From positions 1-31,574 of the forward strand of contig NZ_JAUMUL010000041.1 of the NCBI RefSeq assembly GCF_030530635.1: DNA of 31,574 nucleotides, written 5' to 3'. Shown piece by piece: positions 1 to 7,267 of this stretch. The stretch comes from Actinomyces sp. (GTDB taxonomy: Bacteria; Actinomycetota; Actinomycetes; Actinomycetales; Actinomycetaceae). A model generated the notes under the pieces. It did not search any database and was not told the origin of the DNA. It saw only the letters and a list, made by a program, of their open reading frames with translations. The translations under genes and the position numbers were made by a program. How positions within the stretch are numbered: the first letter of the stretch is position 1; the number at the start of each line of letters is the position of its first letter.

Positions 1-1503
1 GCCCGCGCCCGCGCCGGCACCAGCGCCGGCGATGCCGCCGGCCGCCGCAGCGGCCAGGGCGAGCACCGTCTTAGTGGTCTGACCGACCACCTCGCCGCCA
101 CGCTCGACGCCGCCCTGCACCGAGCCCTGCATCCAGGCAACGCTCTCCTCGCCGAGGAAGTCGAAGAACTTGAAGCACACCCACGGCGCGAACATCGCCA
201 GCAGCACCATCGCAACACCCACAGCGAGGTCACCCAGCCAGGCGATCATGCCAAGGCCCTCAGCCGTGAAGTCCCCAATGCGGTCCGTCAGGATCGTCAG
301 CCCCAGCCCCAACACGATCAGCACGCCGAGCTTGCAGACGATCAGGGCCAGCAGCCACGAGATCACCTGTCGTGGCCACCGCCGCGACGTGCGCGCCGCC
401 AACCCGCTCATCGCCATCGGCAACACCACCGTGCACGCATACAGGCTCAGCTCACGCAACACCAGCGTGATGATCAACCCGATGCCACCGATAATCACGC
501 AGACCGCGAAAATGATGAAGATCAGCGTCAGAATCACAGACGCGGCGCCCAGGCCCATCGTGGCCGCCACCGCAGCCAGAGTCGCCGGCGACCACAAGTC
601 GGTGATCGCCGCCGCCAGGTCATTGACCTGATCCTTCAGGTTCCCGGCCATCGCCACACATAGGCGGTCAACCGCCGAGCTGATAGCTGCCAGGATCGGG
701 ATCGCGACCATTGTGCCCGCCGTCGCCGCCGTCGCACCCACGCCCGCCTGCCGCACCCCCTGCAACGGCCGACCACGCACCGCAGACGACATCAACTGCC
801 AAAACGCCAATAACAACGTAAGCGGTATCGCAATCGCAAATATCTTGCCCGCCCACGTCCACACAAACTCCGCATTCAGATCCGCGCTTGTCAACGCGAA
901 GGCGAACTGTATGAGCGTCGACAACAGCCATGCAGCGGCCGATCCGAGCGTGCCCGCAAGCCAGGCCGCGACCGCGCCCATCACCGCCTCAATCGCCTCC
1001 GGGATGGACATGCCAATCAGATCCCCGACCGTCGACACAACATTGCCCACGTCCTTGGCAAGATCCCGCACGGCCTCCACCAGACCCGACGCCTTATCCT
1101 CAATCCACCTCCCTACGCCACGCAGGGCATCATCCGGCGAGCGACCACCCGCGTCCTCTCCCGCACTGAGCCTACGAGGCGCGCCAGCGATCCCACCACC
1201 GCCATCAGTCCCATCACCCCCCTGCGGGGACTTTTGGGTATAGGTACCGGTGCCCTTATCCTCCACCCAAACCGGTGGCGGGCGCCTATCCTCGCCCCAC
1301 CTGCCCTCAAGCGGCACCCGGTCACCACCAGTCAGACCCTCATCCTCATCGACCCTGTCGACGACACGACCGAGCTTGCCATCGCCACGCTCCACCTCGT
1401 CGGCGTGCGCCGGCGCTGCCAGGCCCACGCCCACGATCAGCACGAGCGGCACCAGCAGAGGCAGCAGCAGCCGCCACCAGCGCTGCGACCGTGAGTTCTT
1501 CAC
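1..1503 (-). CDS. TrbL/VirB6-like conjugal transfer membrane protein, partial at the window edge
   Basis: This frame is open from a GTG at 1503 to the window edge (501 codons, no stop), so the C-terminus is missing. It begins with a signal peptide (basic start, Leu/Val-rich core, AHA-D cleavage region near residue 35). About 120 hydrophilic Gly/Asp-rich residues follow, then a polytopic core of roughly six membrane segments and an Ala/Gly-rich tail. This layout matches TrbL/VirB6-type channel components of Gram-positive conjugation systems; the family call rests on topology and context, not on a signature motif. The GTG overlaps the stop of the upstream gene (GTGA), and GGAGG lies just before it, so translation is probably coupled. 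It would act in the inner-membrane mating channel. Confidence 0.7.
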   Translation of the reverse strand, partial: MKNSRSQRWWRLLLPLLVPLVLIVGVGLAAPAHADEVERGDGKLGRVVDRVDEDEGLTGGDRVPLEGRWGEDRRPPPVWVEDKGTGTYTQKSPQGGDGTDGGGGIAGAPRRLSAGEDAGGRSPDDALRGVGRWIEDKASGLVEAVRDLAKDVGNVVSTVGDLIGMSIPEAIEAVMGAVAAWLAGTLGSAAAWLLSTLIQFAFALTSADLNAEFVWTWAGKIFAIAIPLTLLLAFWQLMSSAVRGRPLQGVRQAGVGATAATAGTMVAIPILAAISSAVDRLCVAMAGNLKDQVNDLAAAITDLWSPATLAAVAATMGLGAASVILTLIFIIFAVCVIIGGIGLIITLVLRELSLYACTVVLPMAMSGLAARTSRRWPRQVISWLLALIVCKLGVLIVLGLGLTILTDRIGDFTAEGLGMIAWLGDLAVGVAMVLLAMFAPWVCFKFFDFLGEESVAWMQGSVQGGVERGGEVVGQTTKTVLALAAAAAGGIAGAGAGAGAG

Positions 1504-2309
1504 GAGTCCTCCCGTGTCTGGCCAACCATGCCGATCAGCGAGCAATAGTCGCCGTCCGGGCAGTGCACCAGGATGTGCGCCCCAGTCGTGACCGTCCGCG
1601 TCCAGCCAGCGACGTCATCGACTGCCTGCACCTGGGTCGTCAAATCCGCCCACACGTTGTACTGGTAGATCCCTTTAGACCGATTCTCCACGACCTTCAA
1701 ATACGCGTTGTCACCAATGTCCGCGTGCAGATCCTCATTCGAGAGGGTCTCCACGCGCGTTATGTCGATCGAGTCGTGCTGCCTGGCATCCACGCGATAC
1801 GCCAACTCATCCAGATCCACAGACTTGGACACCGCGCCCCGCAGAGCATCGTGCACCTCAGCACCGAGTGGCCCGTCCGTGCCATCCATGCCCGCCAGCA
1901 TCTCCGTGGTGATCCGGTCCGCCTCAGCCATCAGATCCTCAGGCTGATACTCGCTGTAGTCATACCCCAGAGCTGCACGCACAGACGCCGCAAACACAAC
2001 CGGATCGTTGGTCCTCGCGTACTGCGACTCGCCCAGGCGGGGCAGGCCGGCCCCATAGTCCACGCCCGTACTGGATCGCACGTCCTGACTGTCCCCCGGA
2101 GGCGCCGACGGCAGCCCCGACGGCACACCCAGCGTCGGCTCCACCGCCGCATCAACGGTCGGCTCATCACCGCCGGCCACAGTCCGCTCGGCCGCCGACC
2201 GCTGCCCAATCACCACCCCCACCGCAAGCACCAACACCACCGCAAGCAGTCCCATCACCGCCTTACCGCGCCACGTGAACCCGTCGAAGAACCTCGTGAT
2301 CACACCCAT
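1500..2309 (-). CDS. Single-TM conjugal transfer protein
   Basis: A 269-residue protein. The start is ATG at 2309 with GGAGGGAGG about 9 nt upstream. A short cytoplasmic N-terminus is followed by one membrane helix (about residues 17-36), a Pro/Ser/Asp-rich linker to about 100, and a folded extracytoplasmic domain of about 165 residues with a late CPDGDYC motif. The topology and the place directly before the TrbL-like gene suit a VirB8/TcpC-like bridging subunit, but I see no diagnostic motif, so that is inference. Its stop overlaps the next start. Confidence 0.6.
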   Translation of the reverse strand: MGVITRFFDGFTWRGKAVMGLLAVVLVLAVGVVIGQRSAAERTVAGGDEPTVDAAVEPTLGVPSGLPSAPPGDSQDVRSSTGVDYGAGLPRLGESQYARTNDPVVFAASVRAALGYDYSEYQPEDLMAEADRITTEMLAGMDGTDGPLGAEVHDALRGAVSKSVDLDELAYRVDARQHDSIDITRVETLSNEDLHADIGDNAYLKVVENRSKGIYQYNVWADLTTQVQAVDDVAGWTRTVTTGAHILVHCPDGDYCSLIGMVGQTREDS

Positions 2310-2350
2310 CTTGTGGTGCCTCCCTCCAAATCGCTGATCGCTGCTCCGGC

Positions 2351-2389
2351 CTCACCCCCTATATGCGACAGCCCCCCGCACACACGCAG
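2351..2389 (-). repeat. Copy B of a ~40-bp upstream element
   Basis: On the minus strand it reads CTGCGTGTGTGCGGG, then a short GC stretch, then CGCATATAGGGGGTGAG. It aligns over almost its whole length with positions 3525-3565, with small gaps. This copy is about 40 bp before the ATG of the transfer gene starting at 2309 and is non-coding here. Confidence 0.6.
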
Positions 2390-2419
2390 GGACGCCCAGC
2401 CAGGGAGCCCGGCCGGTCA

Positions 2420-3529
2420 CTATTCGATCACACGGATATAGCGCGGCGCGCCATAAACCGGTATACGCACCACCCCCTGAGCCGGCGTCTGAGCGCCCAC
2501 CAACTCACCATCGCCCAAATAGATCCCAACATGTCCGGGCCACCACATGATGTCCCCCGGCAGCGCCTCAGACGCCGACACCTCACGCCCGGCCGACCGC
2601 TGCGCCTCAGACCAATGCTCCAGCTCCACACCGATCTGCCGATACGCGCCCTGCACCAGCCCCGAGCAATCCCAGCTGTCCGGCCCCTCCGCACCCCACA
2701 CATAGGCATCCCCGAGCTGCTGCAAAGCGAAGGTGACTACCTTGTTGCGCTTCTCATCCAGGCCCGTCGGCACCCCACCCACAGACGCCGAGCCGCTACT
2801 GCTGCAGGTCACCGTCGACAACGCCGACAACAGCGACCTCGCCACCGGCTCCCACCGCGCATAAGCCGACGGGAACGCCGACACCTGCACCGCCTGAGCC
2901 GCCGCCGCAACACTCATCGACTCCCACCCAGACACGCCCGCCAGCCGCTCATAGAAGGTCGACGAGCTGGTGGCCGGGTCCATGATCTCCTCCACCGTCC
3001 CCCAACCAGCAGACGGCCGCTGCTGAAACAGGCCGATGCTGTCCCAGTCCGATCCCACACCATCGTGAGGCAGATCCATCGACCCAACCACTACCGACCG
3101 GGCCGACTCCCAGGCAGACATCGACATCACCCCACCCGAGTAGGAGTAGCTGCCGTCGTTGGCTAAATTGCGCAGCCCCGACTCCGTCAACGCGGTCGCC
3201 AGCGCGATCACCTGTGCCTGCTGCCCCATGCTCTGACCCGCCTGCATCACCACCGCGGCATTACGCACCTGGGTGGCGTCCAGGGTCACCTCGGTGCCTG
3301 ACGCATCCCTCGCGGTCACCGACGCCCCGCCGGTGTCACAAACGATCGATGAGCCGCCCGCGGCCGCCGACTGCTGCTGATCACCCAGCAGCGCCAGGCC
3401 GAAGAATCCTGCGATCGGAACCAATGGTGCCCCCAGCACTAGACCGAGCACGAGCACGCCCACCAGCACTCGCCGCCCAGGGGACGATGACGAGGCCGAG
3501 GATGACGCTGAGGACGCGGGAGTACTCAC
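2420..3529 (-). CDS. Two-domain cell-wall hydrolase (lysozyme-like + NlpC/P60)
   Basis: A secreted or anchored peptidoglycan hydrolase that probably opens the wall for the conjugation channel. With the GTG at 3529 it has 369 residues: a Ser-rich start, one membrane helix (about 20-50), a lysozyme-like domain (TALTESGL, then IGLFQQRPSAGWG), a linker, and a C-terminal NlpC/P60 domain with catalytic Cys288 (WDCSG) and His333 (PGHVGIY). NlpC/P60 enzymes cut the D-Glu-DAP-type peptide bond; the lysozyme-like half would cut glycan. The start is uncertain: an in-frame GTG at 3577 adds 16 residues, but that stretch is the shared upstream element. This pairing of domains is usual in Gram-positive conjugative elements. 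Confidence 0.85.
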   Translation of the reverse strand: MSTPASSASSSASSSSPGRRVLVGVLVLGLVLGAPLVPIAGFFGLALLGDQQQSAAAGGSSIVCDTGGASVTARDASGTEVTLDATQVRNAAVVMQAGQSMGQQAQVIALATALTESGLRNLANDGSYSYSGGVMSMSAWESARSVVVGSMDLPHDGVGSDWDSIGLFQQRPSAGWGTVEEIMDPATSSSTFYERLAGVSGWESMSVAAAAQAVQVSAFPSAYARWEPVARSLLSALSTVTCSSSGSASVGGVPTGLDEKRNKVVTFALQQLGDAYVWGAEGPDSWDCSGLVQGAYRQIGVELEHWSEAQRSAGREVSASEALPGDIMWWPGHVGIYLGDGELVGAQTPAQGVVRIPVYGAPRYIRVIE

Positions 3530-3565
3530 ACCCCCTTTATGTGACCGCAGCCCGCACACGCGCAG
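3525..3565 (-). repeat. Copy A of a ~40-bp upstream element
   Basis: The minus strand reads CTGCGCGTGTGCGGG, then CACATAAAGGGGGTGTGAG. It matches the element at 2351-2389. Here it spans the chosen GTG start of the NlpC/P60 gene; its CATAAA could be a -10 box or its AAGGGGG a ribosome site. Copy B has CATATA and AGGGGG at the same places but no gene start. Confidence 0.6.
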
Positions 3566-3604
3566 CTCTCCCGGCACAGCAGGCCGCCGGGCGCTGCACC
3601 GACG

Positions 3605-4477
3605 CTATGCGGCAGCCACGTCCGCGCCGGCGATCGTCGGTGCTCCGAGCAGCACCTCAACCAGCCACGCCTCTTGCGCCGCCAACAGCTCCGCGCCGTC
3701 CCGCAGTGCCAGTGTCACCGCCGACGCCGCGCCCAGGCGCCGCGAGCCCGTCACAATGCTCATCCACGCCCCCGCCGCAGCCGGCGAGATCCCGAGCTCT
3801 CGCAGCCAGCCGCCCTCGGCGTCCGTCCGCGCCCGCGTATGCCGCCGATCTCGCTCGCCATCCACGGCCAGTTCCAGGATGCGGCACGTGCCCAGCCACG
3901 CCGGCTCAGGCCGCACCCCAAGCGCAATCAGCAGAGCCACCACCGACTCCAAGGCCGGCCCGAGATCCCACGGGTGCACCTCACCAGGCCACTCCCGATC
4001 CGCCAGCGCCCACGGCAGCTCCGCCTCCGCAAGCGCCGACGACTGGTCCAACCCCGGGTACGCCAAATCCTCCCAACCCACAACCGGCCGCAGACCAACA
4101 TGCTCCACCAGCCGCCGCAGATTTGAGTCCCCAGTCAGACCGCCCAGCCGATCCAGCAGCCACTCTCGCTGCAACACGCCCAGAGCGTGCCTCAGGACCC
4201 AGCCCCACACATCCGCCCCCGAATGCGCGCCAGCCCAATCGACCAGGTCCTCCGACCGCGTCAGCACCACCAGCCGCACCGCATCAGTCATCTCCTCCAA
4301 GCCCCACCGCGGAGAGTGCCAGCGCTGGGCGGTCGCCTCACACAAGCCACAGGCCACACGCCACCCAAGGACCGACTCCCAGCCCGCCGGCGCATCCAGG
4401 ACAGCCGATACGGCAGCCACCAGCCCCTCCGAGGTCTCAAGCCCACCAACAGCGCCAAGCTCGTCGACGTCGATCAT
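3605..4477 (-). CDS. Hypothetical protein of the conjugative element
   Basis: A 290-residue soluble protein rich in Ala, Leu, Trp and acidic residues. No membrane helix, signal peptide or motif is recognised. The ATG at 4477 is preceded by AGGAGG and overlaps the stop of the rep-like reading frame (ATGA), so the two are translationally coupled. A Cys-x-x-Cys-free middle and many Trp residues give no functional clue. The coupling suggests a partner of the replication protein rather than of the transfer machinery. Function unknown. Confidence 0.65.
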   Translation of the reverse strand: MIDVDELGAVGGLETSEGLVAAVSAVLDAPAGWESVLGWRVACGLCEATAQRWHSPRWGLEEMTDAVRLVVLTRSEDLVDWAGAHSGADVWGWVLRHALGVLQREWLLDRLGGLTGDSNLRRLVEHVGLRPVVGWEDLAYPGLDQSSALAEAELPWALADREWPGEVHPWDLGPALESVVALLIALGVRPEPAWLGTCRILELAVDGERDRRHTRARTDAEGGWLRELGISPAAAGAWMSIVTGSRRLGAASAVTLALRDGAELLAAQEAWLVEVLLGAPTIAGADVAAA

Positions 4478-5499
4478 TGCGGCCTCCTGCTCCGTGACCG
4501 CTTCGCGGCCCTAGCTACACGCTTTTGTGCCCTGGCGTGCACCCTATCGCGCAGCACCGACACGTCAACACCCGTCTCAAGCAGCTCCCGAGTCGCCTGC
4601 GCCTGATCCAGCCGCGACGCATCCGGCAGCTCGGCCACCACCTGCGCCCAAGCCTCCGCCCACCGCGGATCACGCACCCGCCGGTCAGCGTCGGGCTCGG
4701 CGATCGCCTCCGACCGCCGCCGCGTCTCCTCCTGACGCTCCACCTCCGACCGCTGGCCCGCGCCATCAGCCCGCGGCGCAAGCGCCGGATCAACGTTGCC
4801 CCTCAGCCGATAAGCCACCAATGCGCTCATCCGGCGAACCGGCTCCGACGGCGGCGGAGCATCCATCACCCCACGGATCGCGGCCGGCGTCCAACCAGCC
4901 CGCAGACGCTCCACCAGCAGCCCCGCCACCAGCGCGGCACCATCCGCATCCATCGCCCTCATCCACCCCGGCAGACACGACGCCAACAACCGACCCACAT
5001 CCGCCCGAGCGACATCATCCGACCGTGCGGCAACAGGTGCCGCACCGGCAGGCTCGGACATGGGACCATCGTCCCGCTCTTTGACCGCTGGCGGCGACGA
5101 CGTGCCGACAGGCACAACCCCGGCCAACTCCCGGGAATCCGCCGAAAACGCCTCAGGCGGCACCGTTGACCCGCCGTCGGCCGACCGTGCGGCACCTGTT
5201 GCCGCACGGTGCCCAGCACCAGCCGGCGAACCCACCGACGGAGCCGCCGACGTCGCCGGGGACGACGCCGACCGGGCCGAGGGCGCAGCCCCGGCCCACC
5301 CGTCATCGCCCGCTCGCTCGAGCCGACCAGACCCGACCCGCACCAGCTCCGAGCCGATCGCCGCTGGTGACGTCACCTCATCGGTTAGGTCAGGTCTGGT
5401 GGTTCTAATGACGGTTCCTATATGCAACCGGCCAGCACTGGCCGGTTGCGAGCGGCCGATCTGGCCTCTTGCGCAACCGGCCAGATTGGCCTGTTGCCG
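4474..5499 (-). CDS. C-terminal part of replication-type protein, out of frame with its N-terminal part
   Basis: An open frame whose last ~130 residues look like the conserved C-terminal region of actinobacterial helix-turn-helix replication proteins: LLASCLPGWMRAMD, then VERLRAGWTPAAIRGVM, then a basic end. No start with a good ribosome site was found; candidates are TTG near 5429 and GTG near 5377. The frame stays open upstream into the winged-helix gene, and at 5472-5499 it encodes RQQANLAGC, the same peptide the winged-helix frame encodes at 5563-5590. I read this as the second half of one rep gene, put out of frame by a 91-bp insertion or duplication. It could instead be a separately started protein. 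Confidence 0.55.
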   Translation of the reverse strand, partial: RQQANLAGCARGQIGRSQPASAGRLHIGTVIRTTRPDLTDEVTSPAAIGSELVRVGSGRLERAGDDGWAGAAPSARSASSPATSAAPSVGSPAGAGHRAATGAARSADGGSTVPPEAFSADSRELAGVVPVGTSSPPAVKERDDGPMSEPAGAAPVAARSDDVARADVGRLLASCLPGWMRAMDADGAALVAGLLVERLRAGWTPAAIRGVMDAPPPSEPVRRMSALVAYRLRGNVDPALAPRADGAGQRSEVERQEETRRRSEAIAEPDADRRVRDPRWAEAWAQVVAELPDASRLDQAQATRELLETGVDVSVLRDRVHARAQKRVARAAKRSRSRRPQ

Positions 5500-5881
5500 G
5501 AATCGCAGGCGAAACCGACTGCCCCGCATCCGGGCCTGTGGAAAACCCCTCTGGCTCATCTCCGCAACCGGCCAGATTGGCCTGTTGCCGAGATTCCAAC
5601 GAATTCTCCAACCCGACACCAATATGCAGCCGGTAACCATTCGACCTCCGGCCATGCGTCGACGAACGACGAACAACCGTCAACAACCCGAGCTCCTGAA
5701 GCGTCCGAACATGCCGACGCACCGTCCGCTCACCCATCTCGCAACGCTCAGCAATCACGCTCTGAGACGGCCAGCAGTAACCACTGTCATCAGCCTGATC
5801 AGCCAACGCAGCCAACACTAGCTTCGGGTAAGGACCAATACCCCTCACCAACCACGCCCACGTCGACGCCAGATGACTCAC
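5405..5881 (-). CDS. Winged-helix replication-type protein (N-terminal part)
   Basis: A 158-residue reading frame from GTG at 5881, which overlaps the upstream stop (GTGA). Residues 15-80 form a winged-helix domain of the replication-initiator/HTH_36 kind: KLVLAALADQADD, then CWPSQSVIAERCEMGERTVRRHVRTLQELGLL. About residue 100 onwards runs through the repeats at 5424-5590, giving low-complexity peptides such as TGQSGRL before a stop at 5405. Family members usually carry a C-terminal domain, which here lies in another frame downstream. So this is either a short DNA-binding protein or the front half of a broken or switchable rep gene. Confidence 0.65.
   Translation of the reverse strand: MSHLASTWAWLVRGIGPYPKLVLAALADQADDSGYCWPSQSVIAERCEMGERTVRRHVRTLQELGLLTVVRRSSTHGRRSNGYRLHIGVGLENSLESRQQANLAGCGDEPEGFSTGPDAGQSVSPAIPATGQSGRLRKRPDRPLATGQCWPVAYRNRH
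5424..5590. repeat. Iteron-like dyad repeats inside the rep coding region
   Basis: Four related 26-bp dyads start at 5424, 5448, 5473 and 5564. The first is a near-perfect palindrome with 12-bp arms, GCAACCGGCCAG and CTGGCCGGTTGC, around CA. The third and fourth are identical over 28 bp (5472-5499 and 5563-5590), with arms GCAACCGGCCA / TGGCCTGTTGC around GAT. The second is degenerate (about 18 of 26 matches to the third). The first three are nearly head-to-tail (24-25 bp apart). Evenly spaced dyads within a rep gene fit initiator binding sites, hence a possible replication origin. Their coding effect alone is another explanation. Confidence 0.7.
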
Positions 5882-6165
5882 GACGGATCAACTCCGTCCA
5901 CGTCCAACGCAAGCGACACCTCAGTGCCCGGGCGCGGGGCGTCAGGACCCGCCAGCCTAGCCGACAGCAAACCCGACTCCGACAACCGAGCAAAGCACTT
6001 CGCCAGCGTGTCACTCGACACCTCAACCTGCTCAGCCAGGCCTTCCAGGTCGACGATCGCGACGCCGTCAGGCTGGGCGTTATCCGCCACAGACACCAGC
6101 ACCAACCGATCCAGGGGCTTCACGCCGCGAACGTTCATAGCCCACGTCAAAGCCTTGAAACTCAT
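5878..6165 (-). CDS. Small winged-helix protein, paralogue of the downstream rep-type protein
   Basis: A 95-residue protein. The ATG at 6165 has AAGGGGG 8 nt upstream, which favours it over the GTG at 6174. Its fold parallels the next gene: KALTWAMNVRGVKPLDRLVLVSVADNAQPDG against ASTWAWLVRGIGPYPKLVLAALADQADDSG when aligned piecewise, followed by a recognition-helix region (SSDTLAKCFARLSESGLL). The stop overlaps the next GTG by 4 bp. Probably a DNA-binding replication or control protein of the element; the exact role is not known. Confidence 0.65.
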   Translation of the reverse strand: MSFKALTWAMNVRGVKPLDRLVLVSVADNAQPDGVAIVDLEGLAEQVEVSSDTLAKCFARLSESGLLSARLAGPDAPRPGTEVSLALDVDGVDPS

Positions 6166-6183
6166 CAAAAACACCCCCTTCCA

Positions 6184-6522
6184 TCAACTCGCACTCACCA
6201 CGGTAGCCGGAGACGCCGGCGACGGCCACGACAACACCGGCTGCCCCGGCAACACCCCATCAGGCGACGGCGGCGGCGACGCCGAGGGCGCAGACTGTTC
6301 CGCGTTGGTTGATCGGTGGCGTTTCAGCTCCTCTATGGCTGAGCGAGGGAAGAGTCGCCTTCCACGCTTCACATACTGCACCGAGGTGACGTGTCCTTGG
6401 CGTGCCCAACGCATAAGCGTCTGGTATGTGACGCCCGGCAGAAGCTTCACGGCATCGTCACCAGTGAGCAGATCGTCGTCGTCGACGTTGACCGTCTGGT
6501 CGTCAACAGATCGTTCATCCAT
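6184..6522 (-). CDS. Excisionase-like MerR/HTH_17 DNA-binding protein
   Basis: A 112-residue protein. An acidic N-terminus (VDDDDLLTGDD) precedes a small winged-helix domain of the AlpA/excisionase type (AVKLLPGVTYQTLMRWARQG, then VKRGRRLFPRSAIEELKR), with a Pro/Ser-rich tail. I chose ATG 6522 over the TTG at 6558 because TTGACA at 6558-6553 looks like the -35 box of its own promoter, with CATGAT as -10. It would help excision or repress transcription of the element. Divergent from the XRE gene and upstream of the rep cluster. Confidence 0.65.
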   Translation of the reverse strand: MDERSVDDQTVNVDDDDLLTGDDAVKLLPGVTYQTLMRWARQGHVTSVQYVKRGRRLFPRSAIEELKRHRSTNAEQSAPSASPPPSPDGVLPGQPVLSWPSPASPATVVSAS

Positions 6523-6529
6523 GACGTTG

Positions 6530-6595
6530 ATCATGTCCACGAGATTGATCTTTGTCAACCAATCGTTTGACGGCGCGTCGTTCGTTTGGTACTTT
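6530..6595. promoter_or_regulatory. Divergent back-to-back promoters with a shared dyad
   Basis: Plus strand: TTGACG (6567-6572), 17 bp, TACTTT (6590-6595), 6 nt before ATG 6602. Minus strand: TTGACA (6558-6553), 17 bp, CATGAT (6535-6530), 7 nt before ATG 6522. The two -35 boxes form an 18-bp imperfect palindrome at 6554-6571, GTCAACCAATCGTTTGAC (14 of 18 symmetric). One regulator bound there could block both promoters. Both mRNAs would be leaderless. Confidence 0.6.
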
Positions 6596-6601
6596 TAGTT
6601 C

Positions 6602-6952
6602 ATGACGCGCACACGGAAGCGGAGGGCCTACAGCGGACCCGGGCTGTCGTTCGACGCCGCCTTAGGTGTTTCTCTCAACCAGTACCTACTGGTCCACGGA
6701 ATCACGCGTGCCAAGCTCGGGGACATCCTGGGTGTCGCTGGCTCGAATGTCAGCCAACGAATCCGTGGGCAGGTGACGTGGCCCGTTGAAGATGTCTTTA
6801 CTGTTGCTCAGGTCTTCGGAGTGACAGTTGACGAGCTGATGCCGCACCGGACTGATGAGGGCTGGGTGCCGGCTCCGTATGTGCCGGCCCATGTTGGTGC
6901 CCCCCGTGGGGCTCGAACCCACGACCTTCGGATTAAAAGTCCGCAGCTCTGA
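6602..6952 (+). CDS. XRE-family repressor-like regulator reading into a tRNA gene
   Basis: A 116-residue protein with a Cro/CI-type helix-turn-helix at about residues 30-80 (HGITRAKLGDILGVAGSNVS, then VEDVFTVAQVFGVTVDELMP). It is probably the element's repressor or control protein, divergent from the excisionase-like gene. The last ~17 codons (PRGARTHDLRIKSPQ) are the antisense of tRNA-Lys, so the C-terminus is set by the attachment site rather than by protein selection. In the excised circle this gene may end differently. Confidence 0.7.
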   Translation: MTRTRKRRAYSGPGLSFDAALGVSLNQYLLVHGITRAKLGDILGVAGSNVSQRIRGQVTWPVEDVFTVAQVFGVTVDELMPHRTDEGWVPAPYVPAHVGAPRGARTHDLRIKSPQL

Positions 6953-6971
6953 CCAACTGAGCTAGAGGGGC
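6895..6971 (-). tRNA. tRNA-Lys (anticodon UUU), CCA encoded
   Basis: A full cloverleaf on the minus strand. The acceptor stem GCCCCTC pairs with GGGGGGC, then the D-arm, anticodon loop CTTTTAA (TTT), and T-arm GTGGG-TTCGAGC-CCCAC; A73 is followed by CCA. The 3' end faces the conjugative element and the XRE reading frame overlaps it, making this the likely integration site (attachment core in the 3' half). Confidence 0.93.
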
Positions 6972-7267
6972 GCGCCCTCGGCCGGGACAGAGCCCAGGCG
7001 CCGACGGCGTCGCCAAGCATAGCGGATTCCATCGGCTCACCAGCAGCCGATGCCATTGCAGTCCCAGCGGCGCCGGCATGCCCCGCGCGGCCGCACCTCG
7101 AACATGCCCACGCCCGGTCCGGCGCCCATTCGGCCCGCTAACGTTTCTTCCGCCCATGCGGGACAATGGACTTGGACAAGATGTAGGCAACGCGAGCCGG
7201 ACGGCCCACCACCGTGTCGGTCGGCGTCGGCACACAACCGGGAAACACGAGGACACGAGGAGTTCCT
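6972..7267. promoter_or_regulatory. Intergenic stretch with possible tRNA-Lys promoter
   Basis: No gene is seen in these 296 bp. On the minus strand TATGCT at 7021-7016 lies 45 bp before the tRNA-Lys 5' end and could be its -10 box; no clear -35 is present. GAGGAG near 7258 is the ribosome site of the next + gene. No integrase remnant was found here. Confidence 0.35.

Noticed and set aside
1275..2441. A 388-codon plus-strand frame in the transfer region
   Set aside because: His/Arg/Pro-rich shadow of the minus-strand transfer genes.
5405..5881. Programmed ribosomal frameshift joining the two rep halves
   Set aside because: No slippery heptamer or pause structure stands out; the repeat-duplication explanation accounts exactly for the frame.
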